From positions 1 through 64,000 of the forward strand of contig CACUVI010000030.1 of NCBI GenBank assembly GCA_902725215.1: a stretch of DNA of 64,000 bases, given 5' to 3'. This document shows positions 48,873-59,119 of the stretch, piece after piece (positions within the stretch are counted from its first letter, which is position 1; the number at the start of each line of letters is the position of its first letter). A program made the position numbers and the translations under genes. This DNA comes from Rhodospirillaceae bacterium LM-1 (lineage in GTDB: Bacteria > Pseudomonadota > Alphaproteobacteria > Rhodospirillales > WMHbin7). The notes under the pieces are model-generated. The model did no database searches. It was not told where the DNA came from and saw only the letters and a program-made list of their open reading frames with translations.

Positions 48873-50017
48873 TGCGCACCCGCCTTGCTGCCGTCCGCCG
48901 ACTGGCGAGCGCGCAGGCTTTCGTAATGTTCCGCCAACTCGCCGATCTCGCCGTAAAAGCCTTCGCTGCTTTCAATCGGCTGGCTGGCATCGCCATTGAC
49001 GAGGCTTTGGAAGCGCTGGTTAAGAGCCGCCAGCGGGCTGGCGATGGCGCCGCGCACGATGACGATGATCACGCCCGCCATGAAGACCAAACCGAACAGG
49101 GCGAACATGCTCAGCCAGATCAGGGATTGACCCAGCGTGCTGCGCGTCGGGCTGAAATCCTTGGCCGATATTATGATGCCCAGCATGTCGCCCGCCGAAT
49201 TCAGCAGCGGAACGGCAACCACGCCATAGGCAGCACCCTGGAATTCCGCAGTATAGGGATTGCTGGCGATGCTGGGATCGGAAAGTTCGGAATCGGTCAC
49301 CAGATTGCGCAGCAATTCCCAATTGGTCGAGCCGTATTTGATGAAACGGCCCATGCGGTTCTTTTCGGAATAGACGTCGCCGCCCAGATCGGGCGCCGCC
49401 TGCTTGAGCCTAGCCTCGTCCATGAACAGGGCCGATTCAAGCCCATAGGCCCGCTTGATGCCGTCAAGAACCATAGTGAAATTGCTGCCGAATTCGAAAC
49501 TGCCCACCGGCTTGCCGGCGCGGTCGAAGATCGGAGCCACGCCAAACACTCCAGGACCAGAACGCGAAATCGACAGACCCTTGCGGGCCACATTGTCCTT
49601 GTTCACCGCCACCACGATGGGGCGGTAGGATGAAAGGTCGTCGCCGAACTTGGCTAGATTGTTCAGACGCAGCAGCGAGGTGGCGGGAGCATAGTGGAAT
49701 TGCGCCTGATCGACGCCAAACTTGTCGCGCTGTGTTTCGAACATCGTCTTCATTTCTGCGGCCAGACCATCGCGGTCCTTGCGGGCGACCATGTCGCGCA
49801 CATTGGGCAAGCTGGCAACCAGTTCGGCCCTGGCCAGCGCTCGGGTCTCAAGGCCCTGGATGTTGAATTCGACGATCTTCTTCATCAGCTCGTATTGGCT
49901 GGTCTCGGCCTTTTCGGTGCTTTGCACGAACAGATTGCTGGTCAGATAGGCGACCGCCGCGAAAATGATCAATAGCGAGCCAAGCAACGTGGCCAGCGCT
50001 TTACGCTGAAATGACAT
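48869..50017 (-). CDS. dCache_3 membrane receptor without output domain
   Basis: 382 residues. TM1 'ALATLLGSLLIIFAAVAYLTSNLF' (about 7-30), a periplasmic double-Cache domain of the dCache_3 type with 'LRLNNLAKFGDDLSSYRPIVVAVNKDN' and 'GLSISRSGPGVFGVAPIFDRAGKPVGSFEFG', TM2 'LIWLSMFALFGLVFMAGVIIVIV' (about 303-326) and a HAMP-like tail of about 55 residues. dCache_3 normally belongs to chemoreceptors or kinases, but no such output domain is present. Its last codons overlap the start of the ion channel gene, so it may act with the channel as a ligand-sensing or regulatory subunit (inference). AGGGGGG precedes the ATG. 234 nt separate it from the oxidase operon. Confidence 0.88.
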   Translation of the reverse strand: MSFQRKALATLLGSLLIIFAAVAYLTSNLFVQSTEKAETSQYELMKKIVEFNIQGLETRALARAELVASLPNVRDMVARKDRDGLAAEMKTMFETQRDKFGVDQAQFHYAPATSLLRLNNLAKFGDDLSSYRPIVVAVNKDNVARKGLSISRSGPGVFGVAPIFDRAGKPVGSFEFGSNFTMVLDGIKRAYGLESALFMDEARLKQAAPDLGGDVYSEKNRMGRFIKYGSTNWELLRNLVTDSELSDPSIASNPYTAEFQGAAYGVVAVPLLNSAGDMLGIIISAKDFSPTRSTLGQSLIWLSMFALFGLVFMAGVIIVIVRGAIASPLAALNQRFQSLVNGDASQPIESSEGFYGEIGELAEHYESLRARQSADGSKAGAQ

Positions 50018-50251
50018 GAATCTTCCCCCCTAAAGGATTGAATGCGGACATGGCTTGGACCCAGAAGGCCCTACGCTCAACCTTGCCGGTGCGATGTGGA
50101 CAGGATGTGGATTACATATGAACAGCCATCCACAATGCCGCGAAGCGGGCGATAATTAAGGGGTTTCAGGGATCGCATTCCAGCGCGACCGCCGCGTCAG
50201 CCGATGACGGTTCCCCTGGCCTTGCTTTGCAAATCGAGCAGGTGAACGGTT

Positions 50252-51055
50252 TTACCCGCCGCCCCACCAATAGACCCAGGAAAAGAGAAACAGCCAGACG
50301 ATATCGACGAAATGCCAATACCATTCGGCGGCTTGCAGGCCGACATGGCGCTCGGGCTGAAAATGTCCGGCCCGGGCGCGAAACAGGCAGACGGTCAGGA
50401 AGCTGGCGCCGACCAGCACATGAAAGCCGTGAAAGCCGGTCGCCATGTAGAAGACCGAGGGATAGATGCCCTGTCTGAAGGCGAAGGCGGCATGTCCATA
50501 TTCGTAGATCTGCAAAGCCAGAAACAGGAAACCAAGCACAATCGACAAGGCAAGGCCATTCACCAGTCGCCGCCGGTTCCCTTGTTTAAGAAAGCCGCGC
50601 ATGCCCCACATCAAGGTGGCGCCCGAGCCAAGCAGGATCAGGGTGTTCCAGAAAGGCAGGCTCCAGGTTTCAAGCGGCACGATTCCTTCTGGCGGCCATT
50701 GCGTGATTTGCGGATTGACCCGCAGCGCGTTATGGAAGAAGGCCCAGAAGAAGGCAACGAAGAACATGACCTCTGAAGCGATGAACAAGGCCATGCCTTC
50801 GCGCAGGCCGATGCGCACCTCGTGGGTATGGTGGTTCGGCGCTCCGCCCTCGCGCACGACGTCGCGCCACCAGACTCCCATGGTGGCCAACACCAGGATC
50901 GTCCCGGCCAGCAACAGCCAGAGCGATTTCTCGTGCATATAGATCACGCCGCCCAGCGCCATCGTAAATACCGATGCCGCCCCCATCAAAGGCCAGGGGC
51001 TGGGATCGACCAAATGATAGGGATGCTGCTTATGATCCGTCGGATGGCCGCTCAT
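50252..51055 (-). CDS. ctaE: Cytochrome c oxidase subunit III
   Basis: 267 residues starting 'MSGHPTDHKQHPYHLVDPSPWPLMGAASVF', with seven hydrophobic segments. 'WWRDVVREGGAPNHHTHEVRIGLREGMALFIASEVMFFVAFFWAFFH' (the Glu/phospholipid region) and the C-terminal 'EWYWHFVDIVWLFLFSWVYWWGG' are characteristic. Part of the aa3 oxidase in the inner membrane. The ATG overlaps the ctaG stop by ATGA; a longer upstream frame is not conserved. Last gene of the ctaBCDGE run. Confidence 0.96.
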   Translation of the reverse strand: MSGHPTDHKQHPYHLVDPSPWPLMGAASVFTMALGGVIYMHEKSLWLLLAGTILVLATMGVWWRDVVREGGAPNHHTHEVRIGLREGMALFIASEVMFFVAFFWAFFHNALRVNPQITQWPPEGIVPLETWSLPFWNTLILLGSGATLMWGMRGFLKQGNRRRLVNGLALSIVLGFLFLALQIYEYGHAAFAFRQGIYPSVFYMATGFHGFHVLVGASFLTVCLFRARAGHFQPERHVGLQAAEWYWHFVDIVWLFLFSWVYWWGGG

Positions 51056-51612
51056 GGCGACGCCTCCTTGCTTTTGAAGAAGGTGTAGGAAAGGGTGATG
51101 GTCTTGACGTCCGACGTAAGGGGATCGGCCGCCAGTTTGGGATCGATGAAGAAGGAAACCGGCATGTCGGCTTTTTGTCCGGCATTCAAGGTCTGCGAGA
51201 TGAAACAAAAGCAATCTGTCTTGGTGAAATAGGGGGCGGCCTTTTCGGGGGTGACGTTGAAGGTCGCCATGCCGGTGATGGCTTGCTGGGTCAGATTGAC
51301 CGCTTCGAAAAAGGCCAGTCCGCTTTCGCCCAGTTGCAAGACCATGCTTTCTTGCCGGGGCTGGAAGCGCCAGCGCAGGCCGCTCGCCACATCGGCATTG
51401 AAACGCACGGTGATGCGCTGCTGGCCGCCTGCCGGGCCGGGACTGGCCTCGGCCGACGAAGCGATGCGCGGCGTTCCGGCATAGCCGGTGATCTGGCAGA
51501 ACAGGCGATAGAAGGGGACGGCGGCGAACGAGGCAGACACCATAAGCAGCGCGACCAGCAGGAAGCCCAGTCCAAGTCTGCGGTTGCGGCCTGTCTTTGG
51601 CGGCTTGGCCAA
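51052..51612 (-). CDS. ctaG: Cytochrome c oxidase assembly protein CtaG/Cox11
   Basis: 186 residues. One N-terminal membrane anchor, 'LGLGFLLVALLMVSASFAAVPFYRLFCQITGYAGTP', then a periplasmic immunoglobulin-like domain with the copper site 'TKTDCFCFISQTLNAGQ'. Cox11 delivers Cu to the CuB site of subunit I. The start is a TTG at 51612 preceded by AGGAGG at good spacing. It lies 12 nt after ctaD. Confidence 0.95.
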   Translation of the reverse strand: MAKPPKTGRNRRLGLGFLLVALLMVSASFAAVPFYRLFCQITGYAGTPRIASSAEASPGPAGGQQRITVRFNADVASGLRWRFQPRQESMVLQLGESGLAFFEAVNLTQQAITGMATFNVTPEKAAPYFTKTDCFCFISQTLNAGQKADMPVSFFIDPKLAADPLTSDVKTITLSYTFFKSKEASP

Positions 51613-51624
51613 GGTTTCCTCCTG

Positions 51625-54046
<2,422 letters not shown>

Positions 54047-54142
54047 GTTTCCAACCTTTCCGAGCCAAAGAAGAAGTGCTTTATCTGCTTTGGCTGACTG
54101 AGACGTGTGCGCGCTGTCTCCCCTTTTCAAGAGAACGGCTGG

Positions 54143-55036
54143 TTAGACCGGCCAGTTGACGTCGAGCAGCACGGCCAGGAACAACCCGGCCAGATATTGA
54201 ATCGATGCGAAGAAGCATTTGCGCGCCCTGGGATGGTCGGGCGTTTGGATCAGCCGCCAGTTCCCCCACAACAGCCATGCGCCCAGCAGGCAAGACAGAA
54301 CGGCATAGGCCGGTCCAAGAAAGCCCAGCATCCAGGGCAGGGCGGCCGAGCCGACCAGCAGCAGGCTATTGAAGCCGATGGCGCGCGCGGTGGCCGCATC
54401 GCCCACCAGTACGGGCAGCATGGGAATGCCCGCGCGGGCATAGTCGTCCTTCAGCAAGATGGCCAACGCCCAGAAATGCGACGGCGTCCACAAGAGCAGC
54501 GCCAGCATCAGCGGCAGTTGCCATTGCAACGGGTCGATGGCGGCAGCGCCCGCCAGCACGGCAAAACTTCCCGCCGCTCCGCCGATGACGATGTTGATCC
54601 AGCTTAAACGCTTCAGCCACACCGTATAGACCACGCCATAAAAGAAGGCGCCCAGGAACAAGTGCAGGGCCGCCATGGCGTTGAAGGCGGCTGCGGCGAT
54701 TCCCAATCCGGCCAGCAGCAAAAGCGCCGCCATCGCCATGGGATAGCGCCGGTCGGCGATGACGCCGGTGACCATCGGCCTTTGCCGGGTGCGCAGCATC
54801 AATCCGTCGATGTCGCTTTCCCACACATGGTTGAACACCGAAGCCGAAGCCGAGGCGCAAAGCGTCGCCAAGATCAGCAACAAAATGTCTTCGGCAAGGA
54901 TATGTGGGGCTATCGCCACATAGCCCATGACCGCGCACAGCGCGATCATCGAGCCAATGCGCAGTTTCATCAGTTCAAGATAGGCCTTGAGGTGAAGCGG
55001 GAGGACAACTCCCCTTGCGGTGACTTCATGTGCCAT
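54143..55036 (-). CDS. ctaB: Protoheme IX farnesyltransferase
   Basis: 297 residues, about nine membrane helices. UbiA-family Asp motifs: 'NHVWESDIDGLMLRTRQRPM' (NxxxDxxxD) and the second 'DDYARAGIPMLPV' region. It converts heme B to heme O, the first step of heme A formation. AGGGGA precedes ATG 55036. First gene of the oxidase operon and divergent from ctaA, so both heme A genes share one intergenic control region. Confidence 0.96.
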   Translation of the reverse strand: MAHEVTARGVVLPLHLKAYLELMKLRIGSMIALCAVMGYVAIAPHILAEDILLLILATLCASASASVFNHVWESDIDGLMLRTRQRPMVTGVIADRRYPMAMAALLLLAGLGIAAAAFNAMAALHLFLGAFFYGVVYTVWLKRLSWINIVIGGAAGSFAVLAGAAAIDPLQWQLPLMLALLLWTPSHFWALAILLKDDYARAGIPMLPVLVGDAATARAIGFNSLLLVGSAALPWMLGFLGPAYAVLSCLLGAWLLWGNWRLIQTPDHPRARKCFFASIQYLAGLFLAVLLDVNWPV

Positions 55037-55143
55037 AGCGGGTCCCCTAAACGAAGATGCCGGGCGGGAAAAGATTACGGATGCCAATTTTTGAAGATCA
55101 CGATGTACTGATATAACAATTATTTATTTATCTGTGGCGAATA

Positions 55144-55157
55144 TTGACTTGGTTCAA
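55144..55157. promoter_or_regulatory. Candidate FNR/FixK-type box between ctaB and ctaA
   Basis: TTGAC-TTGG-TTCAA resembles the FNR/FixK consensus TTGAT-N4-ATCAA with one mismatch per half. It lies in the 217-nt AT-rich divergent gap (55037-55253). Confidence 0.4.
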
Positions 55158-55253
55158 GAGGGGCATCAAATATCTTTCAGAATTCGCGCTTTTGCCCACA
55201 AGCAATCTGCGGGTAATCAATTTGGGCCGACATGCCCGAAGGCGGCGTTCGAC

Positions 55254-56342
55254 ATGACCCGGTTTGTTCATGACCCCAAATCCAATAGTCGGCCGGTCGC
55301 TATCTGGCTGTTCTCATGCTGCGTCATGGTGGCGGTGATGGTGACGCTGGGGGGGCTGACGCGCCTGACCCATTCAGGACTGTCGATGGTCGAATGGCGG
55401 CCTTTGACGTTTCTGCCGCCCTTGAACGAAGCCGAGTGGGAAGCCGCCTTCGCCGGTTACCGCCAGTCGCCGGAATTCCGCCAGCTTAATTCCGACATGA
55501 CGCTGACCGGATTCATGGGAATCTTCTGGCTGGAATATCTGCACCGGCTGTGGGGGCGCGTCATCGGTTTGGCCTTCGCGCTGCCGCTGCTTTACTTCGC
55601 AGCCAAAGGCATGATCGCCCCCCGACTGACTTGGCGGCTGGCGCTTATCCTCGTTCTGGGCGGCATGCAGGGCGTGCTGGGCTGGCTGATGGTAAAAAGC
55701 GGCTTGGCCGACATGCCGGATGTCAGCCCCTACCGCTTGGCCGCGCATCTTCTCCTGGCCTTCCTGATTCTTGGCGCCTTGCTGTGGACCGGGCTGGATC
55801 TGTCGCCAGCCAAGCCAAGCCGTTCGGCGCAAGGCCTGTTCGCTCCGCTGCTGGGATTTAGCCTGCTGGTGCTGACCGCCGCTTGCTGGGGCGCGCTGGT
55901 GGCCGGGCTGGATGGCGGGCTGATCTACAACAGTTTCCCCTTGATGAACGGCGCGCTGTGGCCAGAAGACGCCCTGGCCTATCAGCCGTTGCCGATCAAT
56001 CTGGTCGGCAATCCCGTTCTGGTGCAATTCATCCACCGTTTGCTGGCGATGGCCGTCGTTCTGTTCGCCACCCTGCTTTGGCTGCGAGGCCGCAAGCTGG
56101 GCCTTGGCCCCTTGCTGCCGCTGCTCGCCCTGTGGGCCTGGGTCCAGGCGTCGCTGGGCGTCGCCACTTTGCTGCTGCAAGTGCCGGTGACGCTGGCCGC
56201 CTTCCATCAGGCGGGCGCGCTGGCGCTTTTCGCCCTTTGCGTCGGCCTGCTGCATCGCCTGCGCCCGGCAACCTTTTCAACACTGGAATCGCAATCGATC
56301 TCCCGTCCTTATTCCGAGACGGCGGCGGGGTCACGCGACTGA
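55254..56342 (+). CDS. ctaA: Heme A synthase (COX15-like)
   Basis: 362 residues, eight membrane helices in two related halves. 'VTLGGLTRLTHSGLSMVEWRPLTFLPPL' with the conserved TRLT motif and a Trp/Pro-rich loop, 'FWLEYLHRLWGRVIG' (heme His) and 'VQFIHRLLAMAVV' (second-half His) are diagnostic of alphaproteobacterial CtaA/COX15. It oxidises heme O to heme A. The start at 55254 gives the family N-terminus; a frame reaching 55134 would lie over the FNR-like box. Its stop overlaps the ATG at 56342 by one base. Confidence 0.94.
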   Translation: MTRFVHDPKSNSRPVAIWLFSCCVMVAVMVTLGGLTRLTHSGLSMVEWRPLTFLPPLNEAEWEAAFAGYRQSPEFRQLNSDMTLTGFMGIFWLEYLHRLWGRVIGLAFALPLLYFAAKGMIAPRLTWRLALILVLGGMQGVLGWLMVKSGLADMPDVSPYRLAAHLLLAFLILGALLWTGLDLSPAKPSRSAQGLFAPLLGFSLLVLTAACWGALVAGLDGGLIYNSFPLMNGALWPEDALAYQPLPINLVGNPVLVQFIHRLLAMAVVLFATLLWLRGRKLGLGPLLPLLALWAWVQASLGVATLLLQVPVTLAAFHQAGALALFALCVGLLHRLRPATFSTLESQSISRPYSETAAGSRD

Positions 56343-56353
56343 TGGAGAACCCG

Positions 56354-57148
56354 ATGAAACACACGATCACCCTACCACCCCTCGTTCCCATTCGCTGGGT
56401 GCCGGTCGATCAGTCGATGGCTTGGCTGGCAGCCGGATGGAAAGACATGTGGCGCACGCCTGCGATCAGCCTGGGATTCGGCGCCTTCTTTGCAGCCGCG
56501 GGACTCATGCTCTGGGCGGCACTTCAACAAACCGGAAAGGAATGGCTGATCCTGCCGCTGGCCAGCGGCTTTCTGCTTATCGGCCCTCTGGCTGCGGCCT
56601 ATCTCTATGAAGCCAGCCGACGCATGGAATTGAACATGCCCCTGGGCATGGCCGACATCTGGTCGAGCTTTCGCAGCCGCATCAAGCAGGTTGGACATCT
56701 TGGCCTGCTGCTGCTGCTGCTGTTGCTGCTGCTGGTTTGGATACAACTGGCCGTCATCCTGTTCGCTTTATACATGGGCGCATCGCCGCCCCCTCTCGAC
56801 CGTTTCTTAGGCGCGCTTTTCTTCCAGCCGGGCGGGCTGCCGCTTTTGCTGTCGGGAACGCTGGTGGGCGGAATATTGGCCATCATCGCTTTTTCGATCA
56901 GCGCCTTTTCAATGCCGATGCTGCTGGAGCGCGATGTCTCTGTGTTCGAAGCCGTGATCACCAGCACGCGCGCCGTGCGTTTGAATTGGCGCAATATGAT
57001 CGGCTGGGCGGCCACCATCGCCACGCTGACCTTCCTTGGCATGGCCTTTTTCTTTGCCGGGCTGGTTGTCACCTTGCCGCTGATCGCCCATGCCAGTTGG
57101 CATGCCTATCGCGATGTGGTGGGCTATCCTGGCAGGTACTCGTTGTAG
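56354..57148 (+). CDS. DUF2189 membrane protein
   Basis: 264 residues, about six membrane segments. 'AWLAAGWKDMWRTPAISLGFGAFFAAAGLMLW' and 'GPLAAAYLYEASRRMELNMPLGMADIW' are typical of DUF2189. The function is unknown. One segment is a run of about ten Leu encoded by (CTG)6-TTG-(CTG)3. ATG 56354 has GGAG 6 nt upstream; an ATG 12 nt earlier, overlapping the ctaA stop, is possible. It is probably cotranscribed with ctaA. Confidence 0.85.
   Translation: MKHTITLPPLVPIRWVPVDQSMAWLAAGWKDMWRTPAISLGFGAFFAAAGLMLWAALQQTGKEWLILPLASGFLLIGPLAAAYLYEASRRMELNMPLGMADIWSSFRSRIKQVGHLGLLLLLLLLLLVWIQLAVILFALYMGASPPPLDRFLGALFFQPGGLPLLLSGTLVGGILAIIAFSISAFSMPMLLERDVSVFEAVITSTRAVRLNWRNMIGWAATIATLTFLGMAFFFAGLVVTLPLIAHASWHAYRDVVGYPGRYSL
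56705..56734 (+). repeat. CTG trinucleotide run in the DUF2189 gene
   Basis: Six CTG codons, one TTG and three CTG codons encode ten consecutive Leu of a membrane helix. Such a run can gain or lose codons by slippage without frameshift. Confidence 0.9.
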
Positions 57149-57306
57149 AAAACCTTCGGGCTGCGGATGAGCCGCTGGCGGGGTGGAAAATCCCCGTCGG
57201 CGGAAAATTTCTCATGGCCGGGCCAAATTTCGGGGCGGCGATCAGAGCTGGATCTGGATGCGCGGCCTTTCGGCGCGTGGCTTTGAGTGCAGGGCATATT
57301 GGACGG

Positions 57307-57338
57307 TTTGGCGTGCCATGGGGGATGAAGGTGGGAAC
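57307..57338 (+). repeat. 32-bp direct repeat, left copy
   Basis: TTTGGCGTGCCATGGGGGAT plus the next 12 bases occurs identically at 58967-58998. The two copies flank brnT, brnA and a SUMF1-fold gene. Confidence 0.9.
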
Positions 57339-57376
57339 TGGGAAATGGCGGTGGCGCTGTGAATTACCCGACTTTA

Positions 57377-57422
57377 TGTATGCACAATAACGCTTGATCC
57401 CCGGTCTTCTCGTGCATACAAT
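57377..57422 (+). promoter_or_regulatory. brnTA promoter and palindromic operator
   Basis: TTGATC (57394-57399), a 17-nt spacer and TACAAT (57417-57422). The inverted repeat TGTATGCAC (57377-57385) / GTGCATACA (57412-57420) overlaps the -10 box. The predicted start is at the ATG (57429), so the mRNA is leaderless or nearly so. Confidence 0.6.
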
Positions 57423-57428
57423 AACTAC

Positions 57429-57695
57429 ATGAAAATCGCCTTCGATCCGGCCAAGGACACTGCGAACCAAGCCAAGCATGGTGTCGCGCTCTCCCTGGCC
57501 CGCAAGATCGAATGGGAGACGCTGTGGGCCATGCCCGATCAGCGGCAGGATTACCGCGAAGAGCGCATGATCGGTTACGCCTATATCGGCCTGCGCCTTT
57601 ACTGCATCGTGTTCACAGATCGCGGGCTTGAACGGCGGATCATCAGTTTACGAAAGGCCAATGGCCGGGAGATCAAACGCTATGCCGAAGCTTAA
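57429..57695 (+). CDS. brnT: BrnT family toxin
   Basis: 88 residues. 'FDPAKDTANQAKHGVALSLARKIEWETLW', 'DYREERMIGYAYIGLRLYCIVFTDRG' and 'RRIISLRKANGREIKRYAEA' match BrnT, a RelE-fold ribonuclease. It overlaps brnA by 14 nt. The TA module sits between two 32-bp direct repeats. Confidence 0.93.
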   Translation: MKIAFDPAKDTANQAKHGVALSLARKIEWETLWAMPDQRQDYREERMIGYAYIGLRLYCIVFTDRGLERRIISLRKANGREIKRYAEA

Positions 57696-57957
57696 ACGAG
57701 GAACGATCCTTCCAACCGCCAAGGAAGAGGCTTTGATCGCCAAGGCTATTGCTGCCGATCCCGACACCTTCGAGCCCAGCGTTGCCGATTGGAAGAAGAT
57801 GAAGCCGCATGGTCGTATCGGTCGTCCGCCCGCCGCCGTGACCAAGGAACGCATTACCATCAGGCTCTCACGCGAAGTCGTGAGTCATTTCCGCGCCACC
57901 GGCCCCGGCTGGCAAACGCGCATCGACGATGTGCTGAAAAGGGCGGCGGGGAAGTGA
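57682..57957 (+). CDS. brnA: BrnA family antitoxin
   Basis: 91 residues. 'KPHGRIGRPPAAVTKERITIRLSREVVSHFRATGPGWQTRIDDVLKRAA' is the BrnA ribbon-helix-helix C-terminal domain that binds DNA and autoregulates the operon; the N-terminal half binds BrnT. The ATG at 57682 overlaps brnT; an earlier in-frame ATG at 57628 lies deep in brnT. Confidence 0.92.
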   Translation: MPKLKRGTILPTAKEEALIAKAIAADPDTFEPSVADWKKMKPHGRIGRPPAAVTKERITIRLSREVVSHFRATGPGWQTRIDDVLKRAAGK

Positions 57958-58006
57958 TTTAAATCGAGAAAAACCGTCATAATTCAAATTTGCAGAACTT
58001 GTTTTC

Positions 58007-58759
58007 TCAGATTGTCCGGGCAAGACGAAACCCGATTCCGTAATGCGGGTTGTTGGCAGTCGTCCACAATCTAGCACCGGATCGCTGTCCCCAGAAACTG
58101 TCGCTATACGAACCGCCACGAAAGATTTTTTTTCCGCAATCTGTTCTGTTCGTTTCAATAACTGTATAGCAGCCATCAACCCACTCAGAAACATTTCCGG
58201 ACATATCATATAGACCAAACCCATTTGGGGCCTTGCTGCCAACCGCAGCCGTATGTCCATTTGAATTATCTGAGTAGATAGAAACCCTTGCAAGGCAAGA
58301 CTCGTTGTCGCCGCAAGCCCACGCGGTACTTGTACCCGCCCGCGCGGCATATTCCCATTCCTGCTCAGTTGGGAGTCTATACTTTGTTGCTTTTTGCGCG
58401 TTGAGGCGGCGGATAAACTCTTGCGCGTCATTCCAGCTAACGTTCTCAACAGGGAAATTACTGCCTTTAAATTTGCTTGGGTTGTTTCCCATCACACTTT
58501 CCCATTCAGCCTGCGTTATCTCAAATTTTCCAATAGCGTATTTGCGAAAAATAGAAATCTTTCTCTCCGGCCAACCCATCTTCTTATCACCCATGGTATA
58601 ATCGCCGTCGTTAATCTCAATCATAACAGGACAAGAAGGACAATCTCGAAACTCCATTATGGAGTTTGAGGTTTGTGAGTCTGCTGCTCTAGGCAAGAAG
58701 TAGCTCATAGCCAGCAATAACAGCGCCAAACCGATTGATGTAGATCGTCGCAAGTTCAC
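58007..58759 (-). CDS. SUMF1 / formylglycine-generating-enzyme-fold protein
   Basis: 250 residues. Signal sequence 'LRRSTSIGLALLLLAMSYFLPRAADSQ', then the FGE-sulfatase fold: 'MIEINDGDYTMG', 'FEITQAEWESVMGNNPSKFKGSNFPVENVSWNDAQEFIRRLN', 'YRLPTEQEWEYAARAGT', 'GLYDMSGNVSEWV' and 'RGGSYSDSFWGQRSGARLW...GFRLAR'. The Cys pair used by true formylglycine-generating enzymes is absent from the 'RGGSY' region, so it is probably a structural or other enzymatic member. The gene is AT-richer than its surroundings. Start uncertain: GTG 58759 or 58765, with a much longer open frame upstream. Confidence 0.8.
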   Translation of the reverse strand: MNLRRSTSIGLALLLLAMSYFLPRAADSQTSNSIMEFRDCPSCPVMIEINDGDYTMGDKKMGWPERKISIFRKYAIGKFEITQAEWESVMGNNPSKFKGSNFPVENVSWNDAQEFIRRLNAQKATKYRLPTEQEWEYAARAGTSTAWACGDNESCLARVSIYSDNSNGHTAAVGSKAPNGFGLYDMSGNVSEWVDGCYTVIETNRTDCGKKIFRGGSYSDSFWGQRSGARLWTTANNPHYGIGFRLARTI

Positions 58760-59119
58760 AAACACCCCAATGCTGGAACATAGCCATGGTCCGCTTAAGT
58801 AACACGGGGGCCCACGGGTACCGAAGGGAGCGTAGCATAGTCCGTTATGGTTGTGTAGGGCTGGCGTCCGGGCCGGAAGGCGTTCTGACGGGGAAGGGCG
58901 TACAGCAGTCTGCGCCCTCATCCCCTGCAAAGCGGGAGAAGAGCGTACGATTTCAATGCAATAGAATTTGGCGTGCCATGGGGGATGAAGGTGGGAACAC
59001 CTTTTTGGTTGAAACTGAATTATGAACGCAACCCAATGACACTTCCATCCACGACATTCCTTATGGGGCAGCATCCCCGACCGGAAAGAGGGCGATCACT
59101 CAAACAGATCGGTCATTTC
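58760..59119. other. Intergenic region with right copy of direct repeat
   Basis: 360 nt without a supported gene. It holds the 32-bp direct repeat at 58967-58998. The long open frame over this stretch on the minus strand encodes a Cys/Pro-rich sequence with no family resemblance and is taken as upstream read-through of the SUMF1-like frame. Confidence 0.5.
58967..58998 (+). repeat. 32-bp direct repeat, right copy
   Basis: Identical to 57307-57338, in the same orientation, 1,660 bp away. Confidence 0.9.

Noticed and set aside
55134-55253. 40-residue N-terminal extension of CtaA
   Set aside because: Not conserved in the family and it covers the likely control region; the ATG at 55254 gives the normal N-terminus.
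58760-59074. N-terminal extension of the SUMF1-like protein
   Set aside because: The stretch is Cys/Pro/His-rich without family resemblance, contains a 32-bp repeat, and precedes a proper signal sequence.
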